From Clostridiales bacterium (GTDB taxonomy: Bacteria; Bacillota; Clostridia; Oscillospirales; Oscillospiraceae): a DNA stretch of 64,000 nt. Position 1 is the first letter of the stretch, and each line of letters begins with the position of its first letter. A program made the position numbers and the translations under genes. The notes beneath the pieces are model-generated. The model was given only the letters and a program-made list of their open reading frames with translations, was not told the DNA's origin and ran no database searches. Shown here piece by piece: positions 1 to 8,299 of this stretch. The DNA is taken from NCBI GenBank assembly GCA_021202775.1, contig JAJQCJ010000109.1, forward strand, positions 21,390 to 85,389. The letters are read 5' to 3'.

Positions 1-1
1 T

Positions 2-382
2 GCAGAGGGAGTTACAAACCCAGAAGCGCGGTTGGAGCGATATTTGAAGGCATTGGATGACTTTTCAGGGATCGTATTGCCACCGCAGGATCACCAGGCA
101 ATCAAGCTTGTTACTGAAAAATATGAAAGCGCCAGAAGGCGGGCGCAAAACGAATGTCTTTCGCTGATGTTCGAGCTGGGCGACTACACCAGGATGGCAG
201 AGTATATCCGAACGCTCTCTGTTTCGCGGACAATGGACGGAGAACTGGCGTATTGGAACGCTATGATGTATATCGATATGGGACAGCACCAGCAGGCCAG
301 AGAATTGCTGGAGGAAAACAGTGATTACTTATCTGAAACGCAAATCAATGCTATAAAGTGCAGAATTTTGGCCAAAACATGA
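2..382 (+). CDS. Hypothetical helical protein, 5' truncated by window edge
   Basis: Reading frame is open upstream of the listed ORF start (AEGVTNPEARLERYLKAL...) to the window edge; stop at 380-382. Confidence 0.55.
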   Translation, partial: AEGVTNPEARLERYLKALDDFSGIVLPPQDHQAIKLVTEKYESARRRAQNECLSLMFELGDYTRMAEYIRTLSVSRTMDGELAYWNAMMYIDMGQHQQARELLEENSDYLSETQINAIKCRILAKT

Positions 383-393
383 GAAAATGGGCG

Positions 394-482
394 AGTATGC
401 AGAAAGTATGCAAAAAGTATGCTGAAAAGATGTTGAAAGTTTGTGGAAAGTTTGTGGATTTTCCAAAACAGCTCCTGTATAA
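394..482 (+). promoter_or_regulatory. Phased A-tract repeats upstream of a TATAAT box (putative bent-DNA promoter)
   Basis: agtatgcagaa/agtatgcaaaa/agtatgctgaaa/agatgttgaa/agtttgtggaa/agtttgtgga repeats, then tataat at 477-482. Confidence 0.45.
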
Positions 483-507
483 TAGGTTGTGACATGGGAA
501 AACCGCT

Positions 508-756
508 GTGCAGCAAAGGGCAGGCTCCCATAGAAAAAACAGGGAGGTCAGACCAATGCAGGATGAGAAGCCACCAGTTCAGTTGCTTACCTCATGTTGC
601 CCGGTATGCTGTTCTCGATTGATATGCGGAGAAACCGTGAAACGAGGGCTACATCAATGCACCAAATGTAAAAGATACTGGGTAATTGAGATAAGCGAAG
701 GCGATGTTCATGTTAAGGAGGCATCTAGGGATTACCGCAGGATGCTTGCCTTGTAG
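508..756 (+). CDS. Small zinc-ribbon-like protein
   Basis: 82-aa ORF with CCPVCCSRLICG...CTKCKRYW. Confidence 0.4.
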   Translation: MQQRAGSHRKNREVRPMQDEKPPVQLLTSCCPVCCSRLICGETVKRGLHQCTKCKRYWVIEISEGDVHVKEASRDYRRMLAL

Positions 757-890
757 TTATATATCGCAAAACAAAACTGAATATATTGAGACATACTGTG
801 AGCGCCGTCGAATTGGGCCGGCACCCTCAAGGACGTAAATCAGGAGTCAAAAGTTTGTTAGATAGAGCTGTACCGGTCAGTGAGCCGGAC

Positions 891-953
891 GAGTTCGGCA
901 GACGGAAATGCAATTCCACAGGAGAATTGCGCCATCTGCCGGACTCTTTTTTT
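891..953 (+). terminator. Strong intrinsic terminator
   Basis: gagttcggcagacggaaatgcaattc / gaattgcgccatctgccggactc stem followed by T7. Confidence 0.75.
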
Positions 954-1038
954 GTCTCTAAGTCCACTCCGCCAGTATGTTCGCCAATTTACTGCCTCCA
1001 TTCAGAGTTGCTTTTCCGCAACATGAATGGAGGTTTTT

Positions 1039-1329
1039 ATGTATTTTGATGCTGTCAAATTTGGCAAGCGGATTCAGGAGGTAAGGCGCGAACGCGGACT
1101 CACCCAAGAGGAGTTGGCAGATCGTTTGAGATTATCCAGCAAGCAATATATCAGCAGGATTGAACGGGGTGAGTGTGCCTGCTCTATTGATCTCCTTGTG
1201 GAATTGGTCTGCGCACTTCATATTAGTGCTGATTATTTGCTGATGGGAAAAGAGTCGGGATGTGAACATATAAAAGATGACCTGCTTTCTGTAGTTGGCC
1301 GTCTAGCCGCTATAGCAAATGCAATATAA
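1039..1329 (+). CDS. XRE-family HTH transcriptional regulator
   Basis: FGKRIQEVRRERGLTQEELADRLRLSSKQYISRIERGE...ADYLLMG. Confidence 0.9.
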   Translation: MYFDAVKFGKRIQEVRRERGLTQEELADRLRLSSKQYISRIERGECACSIDLLVELVCALHISADYLLMGKESGCEHIKDDLLSVVGRLAAIANAI

Positions 1330-1339
1330 GCCGAAAAGT

Positions 1340-1375
1340 AACACTACGAGTGTTACCAGGTAACACTACGAGTGC
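1340..1375 (+). repeat. Direct repeat of gtaacactacgagtg (2 copies)
   Basis: gtaacactacgagtgttaccaggtaacactacgagtg just 3' of the XRE gene. Confidence 0.6.
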
Positions 1376-1429
1376 CACTACAAAGCCAATCCATCCTGCT
1401 ACAATGTACTTACAGCCAATAAAAAGGCC

Positions 1430-1808
1430 CAACCTGTACTTTGAAAACTGAATATACAGTACACAGGTACGTTCCTGTTGTGGTGAGCCATATCAGCGGT
1501 ACGCCGTGACCCAGCCTCCAGGCCGGCAGCGATTTCTACCGTCTGTGACAGTCGCTTCGCAACCGATTCGGCCACGACCCATAGCGGGGATAATGATACT
1601 TCTGTCCAGCCACAGCCCCGGTCAACAGCCGGGAACACGCAATGGGGACAGCTCCGTGAGACCCACGGGGAGGTTAGACGCCTATGGCGCTGTGCGAACA
1701 GCCGCCTGTGTATTCCCACTAAGCTCTGGGGTGTCGTGGACAAATGAGAGTTTGTCATAAAATTCGGGAGGACTGCGGTATCGGTGACGGCCTGACAGTC
1801 CTCTTTTA
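1430..1808 (+). ncRNA. Candidate structured non-coding RNA or long leader upstream of ParB-like genes
   Basis: No convincing ORF; hand-found long-range pairing ccacgac(1572-1578)/gtcgtgg(1733-1739), GNRA hairpin 1686-1706, ctgtcc/ggacag (1602-1607/1646-1651), cccgg/ccggg hairpin, gacaaa/tttgtc, terminator-like gaggactg/cagtcctc+TTTT. Confidence 0.5.
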
Positions 1809-1850
1809 CATCGGGAACGATGAATCATACACAAATTGAAGGTGATAAAA

Positions 1851-2744
1851 ATGTTGAAGATCGACCCAGAATTTGCTGACCAGATCCCGCCCTTGACGGA
1901 GGAGGAGTTTCAGCAACTGGAGGCCAACATTCTGAGCGATGGTGAGGTAATCAATCCCATCATCATCTGGAATGGTGTGATTGTGGACGGGCATAACCGC
2001 TTCCGCATTCTGGAACAGCATCCGGAGATTCCGTACAGAACCTTCGAAAAGAAGTTCTCAGACCGCAGCGAGGTGGTAGCCTGGATTTGCAAAAACCAGC
2101 TTGGACGACGTAACCTGACCCCGGAACAGCGAAAATATCTTATTGGCAAACAGTATGGTGCAGAAAAACAAGGGCCTTTCAGAGGAAATCAATACACTTT
2201 ATCCTGTGAAAGTGGTTGTTCCCAAAATGGGAACAACCAAAAAACCTGCGAGAAAGTTGCCAGGGAGAACCATGTGAGTAAGAACTATGTGATTCGTGCC
2301 AACCACTATGCAGATGGTGTTGACGCTGCCGAAGATGTTGTCCCAGGCACCCGCCATGAAATCCTCTCCGGCAAAATCTGCCCTGTTGATTCGGCTGTGC
2401 AGGCTGTCGCCCAGGCTCCGCCTGAAGAACGGGAGGCGTTCGCCAATCATCTCCGTGACCCGGAGGTGCAGCGGCGGGGAAGGAAACGTCCAGAGTCTGA
2501 TGAGGACAGAATCATGAGGAAGATTGCGGATGACATGGACGATCCAGGAGGGCAAGTGTCTGGTTCTTCTATGCTTGCTACCCTCCACGGAGTGACCGCC
2601 ACAATGATACGAGGCTGCAACCGATGCTTTGAAATGTTCCCATCCTTGCTTACAGAGAGCGCTTATCGGGAACAGGTCATTGCAATCATGCAGGAGCCCA
2701 AAACTTATATTATAACTCTGGAAACAGGAGGAGTACCAGAATGA
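1851..2744 (+). CDS. ParB N-terminal domain-like protein
   Basis: IIIWNGVIVDGHNRFRILEQH and HTH-like CEKVARENHVSKNYVIRA; no ParA nearby. Confidence 0.75.
   Translation: MLKIDPEFADQIPPLTEEEFQQLEANILSDGEVINPIIIWNGVIVDGHNRFRILEQHPEIPYRTFEKKFSDRSEVVAWICKNQLGRRNLTPEQRKYLIGKQYGAEKQGPFRGNQYTLSCESGCSQNGNNQKTCEKVARENHVSKNYVIRANHYADGVDAAEDVVPGTRHEILSGKICPVDSAVQAVAQAPPEEREAFANHLRDPEVQRRGRKRPESDEDRIMRKIADDMDDPGGQVSGSSMLATLHGVTATMIRGCNRCFEMFPSLLTESAYREQVIAIMQEPKTYIITLETGGVPE
2214..2238. repeat. Perfect 11-bp inverted repeat inside the parB-like CDS
   Basis: ggttgttccca aaa tgggaacaacc. Confidence 0.8.
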
Positions 2745-3535
2745 CAGATAAAGGCTTGTTTTATGAGGAAATGGAGATCAGCACGGCAGACCTCCGGGTT
2801 CCCCACGCCAGCTACCAGAGGAGCCTGAGTGTGGCTCGTGTGAGACGAATCGCCCAGAACTTTGACGAGCGCATCGCCAACAAGCCGAAGGTCAGCTATC
2901 GGGACGGCAAGTTCTATGTCTTTGACGGACAGCACACCATCGCAGCCCGGCGTCTCCGCAACAACGGCGAAGACTTGCCTGTCGCCTGCAAGGTTTATTA
3001 CGGCCTCACGGAGCAGGACGAGGCGCTCCTGTTCGCACAGCAGTTTGGATTCTCCGATGTGCTGACTGCCGGTGCCAAAATGCGGGCGCTGATCTACGGC
3101 AGAGACCCGGAAGCCTTGGCCTTTCTGGAGGCAACAGAAAGCGTCGGTCTGCACCTGGATTACACCCAGAACCTCGGTGAGAACCTCGGTGAAAACCGGA
3201 TTGGCTGCATCAGCACGGCATTCCGGGCATTCCAGCGGGTCGGCAGAGAGAGCTACACCGAAGCGCTCAGCATTCTCACGGAGGCATGGCATGGGGAACC
3301 TCACTCCCTGCGGGGCGAGACTGTCCGGGCCATGATCGAGTTCGTCGATCTCTATAAGGGCGAGTTCAGCCGTGACCGGCTGGTGGCTAAGCTCCAGATG
3401 GTCGATCCCCTGACGATCTACCGCAAGGGACAGGCGATGGGTGTCAACATGGCCGGGTACAAGAAGTATCTGTATCAGGTCTTTTGCATCTACAACGGCT
3501 CCAGCAAGAAGTCGGCGCTGCCCCTGAAGTTCTAA
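2741..3535 (+). CDS. ParB-fold/DUF6551-like protein
   Basis: SYQRSLSVARVRRIAQNFDERIANKPKVSYRDGKFYVFDGQHTIAARRLR; start overlaps the previous stop (ATGA). Confidence 0.7.
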   Translation: MTDKGLFYEEMEISTADLRVPHASYQRSLSVARVRRIAQNFDERIANKPKVSYRDGKFYVFDGQHTIAARRLRNNGEDLPVACKVYYGLTEQDEALLFAQQFGFSDVLTAGAKMRALIYGRDPEALAFLEATESVGLHLDYTQNLGENLGENRIGCISTAFRAFQRVGRESYTEALSILTEAWHGEPHSLRGETVRAMIEFVDLYKGEFSRDRLVAKLQMVDPLTIYRKGQAMGVNMAGYKKYLYQVFCIYNGSSKKSALPLKF

Positions 3536-3548
3536 TGGGAGGACAGCT

Positions 3549-3977
3549 ATGAGGAAGGATTGGAAATATCGCCGTGGCGACGTGTACCTCGCTGACTGCG
3601 GCGAATGGCATGGCTCCATACAGGGCGGCATTCGCCCTGTTGTGGTCATGCAGAACGATACAGGGAACCGGCACAGCCCCACGCTCTGCGTGGTGAAGCT
3701 GACCTCAAAGGTGAAGAAGAAGCCCAATCAGCCGACCCACTATATGCTGAAAAATGTGAGGGGTATCCCGTATCCCTCGCAGGTTTTGGCAGAGCAGCCG
3801 GACACCATCAACAAGTCGGACATTATCCGCTATATGGCGCATCTGTCGGACAAGCATATGGCGGAAATCAACCGATGTCTGGAAGTGGAGCTGGGACTGG
3901 ATGCGGAACACAAACTGACTTCCTGCCAGTGCGTAAGAAGCTGCGCCCATCAGACAGGTGAGCCTGGCAGCGTATAA
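3549..3977 (+). CDS. PemK/MazF-like endoribonuclease toxin family protein
   Basis: WKYRRGDVYLADCGEWHGSIQGGIRPVVVMQNDTGNRHSPTLCVVKLTSK, the PemK/MazF fold signature. Confidence 0.8.
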   Translation: MRKDWKYRRGDVYLADCGEWHGSIQGGIRPVVVMQNDTGNRHSPTLCVVKLTSKVKKKPNQPTHYMLKNVRGIPYPSQVLAEQPDTINKSDIIRYMAHLSDKHMAEINRCLEVELGLDAEHKLTSCQCVRSCAHQTGEPGSV

Positions 3978-4032
3978 GCGTTTAGAGAAAAGGAAATACT
4001 AAGCCAAAATCATCCAGAAGAAAGGACACGCT

Positions 4033-4194
4033 ATGATTATCGCAGAACTGCAGACCGAGGCGGCCACCGTTCGGATTCACGATGAATTTTTTGTTGGCGC
4101 TTTCCAGGAAAATTTGGAGCACATCAGCCAGATCATCACCAACTCCTACAAGAGAAGGAATACCGAAAAAGAAAAAACTCCCAAGCAGGAGTAA
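4033..4194 (+). CDS. Small hypothetical protein (53 aa)
   Basis: MIIAELQTEAATVRIHDEFFVGAFQENLEHISQIITNSYKRRNTEKEKTPKQE; below the ORF-track size cutoff. Confidence 0.5.
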   Translation: MIIAELQTEAATVRIHDEFFVGAFQENLEHISQIITNSYKRRNTEKEKTPKQE

Positions 4195-4199
4195 AACTT

Positions 4200-4226
4200 A
4201 TGCCGCAGCATCGACTGCGGCATATT
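4200..4226 (+). terminator. Hairpin terminator
   Basis: atgccgcag catcga ctgcggcat. Confidence 0.5.
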
Positions 4227-4302
4227 ACATAATTTGGAGCGGTTCGCACCGTTGACGCTGCGCTGAACTGCAACTATAATAATGCCAGAAAGGAGGCCCC
4301 CT

Positions 4303-4353
4303 ATGGAGCAGTACGTCAGGTACCTTCTGCCTTTCTTTCCGTTGCGACAGTGA
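4303..4353 (+). CDS. Putative 16-aa microprotein (MEQYVRYLLPFFPLRQ)
   Basis: ATG preceded by aaaggagg; hairpin cctctcatcctccc/gggagaatgagagg follows. Confidence 0.25.
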   Translation: MEQYVRYLLPFFPLRQ

Positions 4354-4450
4354 AAAACCTCTCATCCTCCCCAGAGGGAGAATGAGAGGTCAAACTCGTT
4401 CCGGCGGCGGCCCGCCGCCCCAGAGGAGCATGGCAGCCCGCCGCCGCAGC

Positions 4451-5515
4451 TTACCCGGCCGCCTCCAGCATGGTCTCGGCCAGTATCCCGTATCCGCAGG
4501 TGGGGTCATTGACCAGAACGTGTGTCACCGCCCCCACCAGCATCCCGTTTTGCAGGATGGGCGACCCGCTCATCCCCTGCACAATGCCCCTTGTCTCCTC
4601 CAGCAGGACCGGGTCCACCACGCGGATCATCAGGTTCCGGGTGGCGGACAGGCTTTCCGGGTAGACCCGCAGAATCTCCACCGTGTACTCCCGCACCTCA
4701 TCCCCGCTGATGTTGCTGAGAATGGTGGCCCTTCCGGTGGAGACCTCGCCGCGGCTGGCCACCGGCAGCGCCGTACCGTCGAAGACCTCCCCGTCCACCG
4801 TGCCAAAGACGCCGCAGTCCGTGTTGGCGGACAGGCTGCCCAGGGTCTGCTCCAGGTCAAAGCTGCCGTGGAGCTGCCCGGGGGAGCCCTGCGCCCCCTT
4901 CACCACGCCGGTGACGGTGGACGGCATGATGGAGCCGCTGCGCAGGGGCATCAGAACATCCGTGTCCACATCGGTGACGCCGTGGCCCAGGGCGGCGAAG
5001 GTCCCGGTTTCCGGCTCGTAGTAGGTGACGGTGCCGATGCCCGCCATGGAGTCCCGCACCCAAACCCCCAGGCGGTAGGTGCCGTCCGACAGGCAGGGGA
5101 CGGAGTCCGCCGTCAGCGACAGCCGCCTGCCGTCCCGGAGGGCGCAGATGGTGACGGCCTCATCCCCGATGGTTTGCAGCGCCTCCGTCACATCCGCGAT
5201 GCTGTTGACATATTCATCCCCGATTTCGGTTATAATATCGCCAACCTTCAAACCGCAGTCCTCAGCGGGGGAGACGGCGCCGGCCTCCCCTTCCACCGCT
5301 GAAAAGCCCACCACCAATACGCCATGGGAGAACAGCTTGATGCCCACCGTTCTCCCCACCGGCACCAGGCAGCGCCGCTCAGCCGACACTGCGCAGGCGG
5401 CGGCCCTTTGATTTGGCCCGGTGATGCCCCATGTCCCCATACCGACCAGCAGCGCCGCCCCGATCAGGGCCGCCGCCAGCGTGTGCCAACGCAATTTTTT
5501 CTGTTTTTTTCTCAT
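4451..5515 (-). CDS. spoIVB: SpoIVB peptidase (PDZ + S55 serine protease)
   Basis: PDZ region GLKVGDIITEIGDEYVNSIADV, ALGHGVTDVDT and GIVQGMSGSPILQNGMLVGAVTHV motifs. Confidence 0.93.
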   Translation of the reverse strand: MRKKQKKLRWHTLAAALIGAALLVGMGTWGITGPNQRAAACAVSAERRCLVPVGRTVGIKLFSHGVLVVGFSAVEGEAGAVSPAEDCGLKVGDIITEIGDEYVNSIADVTEALQTIGDEAVTICALRDGRRLSLTADSVPCLSDGTYRLGVWVRDSMAGIGTVTYYEPETGTFAALGHGVTDVDTDVLMPLRSGSIMPSTVTGVVKGAQGSPGQLHGSFDLEQTLGSLSANTDCGVFGTVDGEVFDGTALPVASRGEVSTGRATILSNISGDEVREYTVEILRVYPESLSATRNLMIRVVDPVLLEETRGIVQGMSGSPILQNGMLVGAVTHVLVNDPTCGYGILAETMLEAAG

Positions 5516-5772
5516 ACGATTCCTCCATTCCGCATCGCGTCCGTGTTTAATATGGCTGGAATCCGGGAAAATAAGCGGCGCCGGGGTTGGGAAACTCAGA
5601 CACCTTTGGCATGGCACCCGCTGCCAGCGCTGAGACACGGGACGTATCGCCCCGGGGCGCGGGGAGGAAAACGGCGCCCTCCCATATCCTTCCAAAAAAA
5701 CCGCAGCGCAGCCCGCTTCTCTGACAGGAGAAGCGGACTGCGCTGCCGGCAGTCTGTATGGAAATGGAACCG

Positions 5773-6906
5773 CTACTCTGCGGTTACGGCGGAGCTTTCC
5801 GCGGTTATGGCGGAGCTTTCTGCGGGCAGGTCGCCGGAGGAGGCGCTGCCGTCCTCCTCGTCCGTGTCGCCGTAAAGCCAGCCATAGAGGGTGCTGCGCA
5901 CCTCGTCCCAGTCGTTCATCACCAGCACGTCCATGCCGCGGATGATGTGGTTGGCATACATCCCGTTCTGGGGCAGGCTGTAGGAGGCCAGACCGGCATC
6001 GAAGATGGCATAGGCGGAGGCGGCGATGCTGATGATCTGGGTGTTGGTCATGTCGGTGGCCAGGTCATCTGCAATGGCGTCGTACACCTGGAGCAGGGCG
6101 AAAATGCTCTCCCCCTTCAACTCCTCAAAGACGGCGGTGATCAGCTTGCGCTGGCGGGCGGTGCGGCTGAAGTCGCTGTCGATCTTGCGGATACGGGCAT
6201 AGTCCAGCGCGGTGACGCCGTCCAGGTGGTTCATCCCCACCACCAGGTCGGTGGAAGGCCCGCCCTGTAGATAGACCTCATACTCGCCGTCCTCCCCGCC
6301 GCTGAGGTAATTGACCTCCGCCTCGGTCAGCTCAATGTCCACACCCCCCAGGGTGTCAATGACATCGATGAAGCCGTTAAAGTCGATCTGCACATTGTAA
6401 TCGATCTGAATCCCGTAGTTCAGCTCGATGGTGGCGTCCAGCAGCTCCGTGCCGCCGAACCGATAGGCGGCGTTGATGCGGTTGTTCAGGTAATCCGGAA
6501 TCTGTACATAGGTGTCCCGCAGGAGGGAGACCATGGAAATCTGCTCCGTAATGGTGTTAATGCTCAGGAGGATTATGCTGTCGGAGCGGCCGGCGTCGTC
6601 GTCAGAGCGGGAGTCCACGCCGATCAGCAGGATATTGCACACGCCGTCCACCTGGGTGACCACGTTGGCCTTGCCCCAGTCCAGGATCTCCTCGCTGATG
6701 GTGTCCGATTCGGTGGCCTCATCCGTTTCGCTCTCCTCGGCCGCCTCTGCCTCCACATATGACTCCGCGTTCAGCTGACCGATTTTGCTCAGCTCATAGT
6801 TTACAAAGATCGCCGCGCCGATCACAAGAACCAGAATCAGCGCCAGCAGGATTAGCAGCACCCGTTTCAGGACGCTCTTTCGCTGTGGGTAGTTTTTCTT
6901 TGCCAT
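5773..6906 (-). CDS. LytR-CpsA-Psr (LCP) family protein
   Basis: N-terminal TM; NILLIGVDSRSDDDAGRSDSIILLSINT; SLLRDTYVQIPDYLNNRINAAYRFGG; DYARIRKIDSDFSRTARQR. Confidence 0.93.
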   Translation of the reverse strand: MAKKNYPQRKSVLKRVLLILLALILVLVIGAAIFVNYELSKIGQLNAESYVEAEAAEESETDEATESDTISEEILDWGKANVVTQVDGVCNILLIGVDSRSDDDAGRSDSIILLSINTITEQISMVSLLRDTYVQIPDYLNNRINAAYRFGGTELLDATIELNYGIQIDYNVQIDFNGFIDVIDTLGGVDIELTEAEVNYLSGGEDGEYEVYLQGGPSTDLVVGMNHLDGVTALDYARIRKIDSDFSRTARQRKLITAVFEELKGESIFALLQVYDAIADDLATDMTNTQIISIAASAYAIFDAGLASYSLPQNGMYANHIIRGMDVLVMNDWDEVRSTLYGWLYGDTDEEDGSASSGDLPAESSAITAESSAVTAE

Positions 6907-7088
6907 AGCCCGGTATCCTTTCTCAAGCGAGACGCCTTTCGCCCACTTTTTACAGATTCCTTACCAGTTTACTACAGTCGTGATGGAAAATCAAGTTAGA
7001 TTTTCGGCGTTTCCACACATTTTCTGTTGACAAAACAGACCGCCCGGGGTCATAATAACATCAATCGACATGAAATGAGGAATATGAC

Positions 7089-8222
7089 TTGCGTTTTTTT
7101 CTGTTTCTCGCACGCTGGGGCCTGCGCCTTCTTTACATACCGCTCCTTCCGCTGAAGCCCCGCAACAAGGTGGTCATGCTTTCCCGGGAGGCGGACACGC
7201 CGCCGCTGGATTTCCGGCTGATTGAAAAAGAGCTGAACCGTCAGTCGCCGGAGACGGAGGTGGTCTATTTTTGCAAAAAAATGACAAAATCGGTGTCGAT
7301 TTTTTCCTACTGTCTGCTGATCCTCCGGTCGCTGTACCACATCGCCACGGCCAGCGTGGCCATCACCGACACCTACTGCATCCAGCTCAGCGTCCTACCC
7401 AAAAAGAAGGGGCTGACGGTGATTCAGATCTGGCACGCCCTGGGGGCGGTGAAGAAATTCAGCTATCAGTGCCTGGACACCCCCTACGGCCACAGCGCCG
7501 CCACGGCGAAGGCCATGTGCATGCACAAAAACTATGATTATATTCTCTGCGCCAGCGAGGCCACCCGGGCCATTTACGCCCAGGGGTTCCACGTCCCCCA
7601 GGAGCGGATTCTGGTGAAGGGGATGCCCAGGGTGGACTATATCCAGCGCCCCCAGCGGGGCCTCCGGGAAAAGCTGGAGGCCCCGCGGCCCGACCTGGCG
7701 GGGAAGAAGGTGCTGCTGTACCTGCCCACCTTCCGGGACGGGCTGGAGGAAGGGGTGGACGCCCTGGTGCGGGCCGCCGCCGGGGACCCGGAGATGGCCC
7801 TCCTGGTGAAGCCCCACCCCCTGTCCAACCTCCGGCTGCCGGAGGAACTGCAAACCCCGGCGGGCTGGGGCACCTACGACCTGATGAAGGTGTGCGACAG
7901 CGTCATCACCGACTACTCCGCCTCCTCCCTGGAGGCCAGTCTGCTGGACAAGGAGATCTATTTCTACCTCTTTGACCATGACAGCTATCTGGAGAATCAG
8001 GGGCTGAACGTAGACCCCCTCTATGAGCTGTCGGACGCCTGCTCTGTCACGGCGGAGGGGGTTCTGGCCCTGGCTAAGGGGGACAGCTATCCCTGGGAGG
8101 CCCTCCGGCGCTTCCGGGAAAAGTACATCGAGACGGCGGGAGACAACAACACCCGGCAGGTGACGGCCTTCCTGCTGGAGCAGATTCCCGCATCGCTGCG
8201 GCAGACGCCGGCGGGCGTGTAA
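7089..8222 (+). CDS. CDP-glycerol glycerophosphotransferase family protein
   Basis: IQIWHALGAVKKF, YLPTFRDG, SVITDYSASSLEASLL motifs; TTG start with upstream gagg. Confidence 0.85.
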   Translation: MRFFLFLARWGLRLLYIPLLPLKPRNKVVMLSREADTPPLDFRLIEKELNRQSPETEVVYFCKKMTKSVSIFSYCLLILRSLYHIATASVAITDTYCIQLSVLPKKKGLTVIQIWHALGAVKKFSYQCLDTPYGHSAATAKAMCMHKNYDYILCASEATRAIYAQGFHVPQERILVKGMPRVDYIQRPQRGLREKLEAPRPDLAGKKVLLYLPTFRDGLEEGVDALVRAAAGDPEMALLVKPHPLSNLRLPEELQTPAGWGTYDLMKVCDSVITDYSASSLEASLLDKEIYFYLFDHDSYLENQGLNVDPLYELSDACSVTAEGVLALAKGDSYPWEALRRFREKYIETAGDNNTRQVTAFLLEQIPASLRQTPAGV

Positions 8223-8230
8223 GAAAAGCT

Positions 8231-8256
8231 GTAGGGGCGGCCTCTGGCCGCCCGAA
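8231..8256. repeat. Intergenic REP-like hairpin tgtaggggcggcctctggccgcccg
   Basis: Near-identical to gtaggggcggcccttggccgcccg at 62275. Confidence 0.7.
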
Positions 8257-8299
8257 GCAGCCGACAGGCGTTTGAGAGAAGCAGGAGTGTGATAAAACG

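Noticed and set aside
1399-1760. ORFs 1399..1758(-) and 1506..1760(+) as coding genes
   Set aside because: No plausible motif or RBS; region shows RNA-like pairing instead
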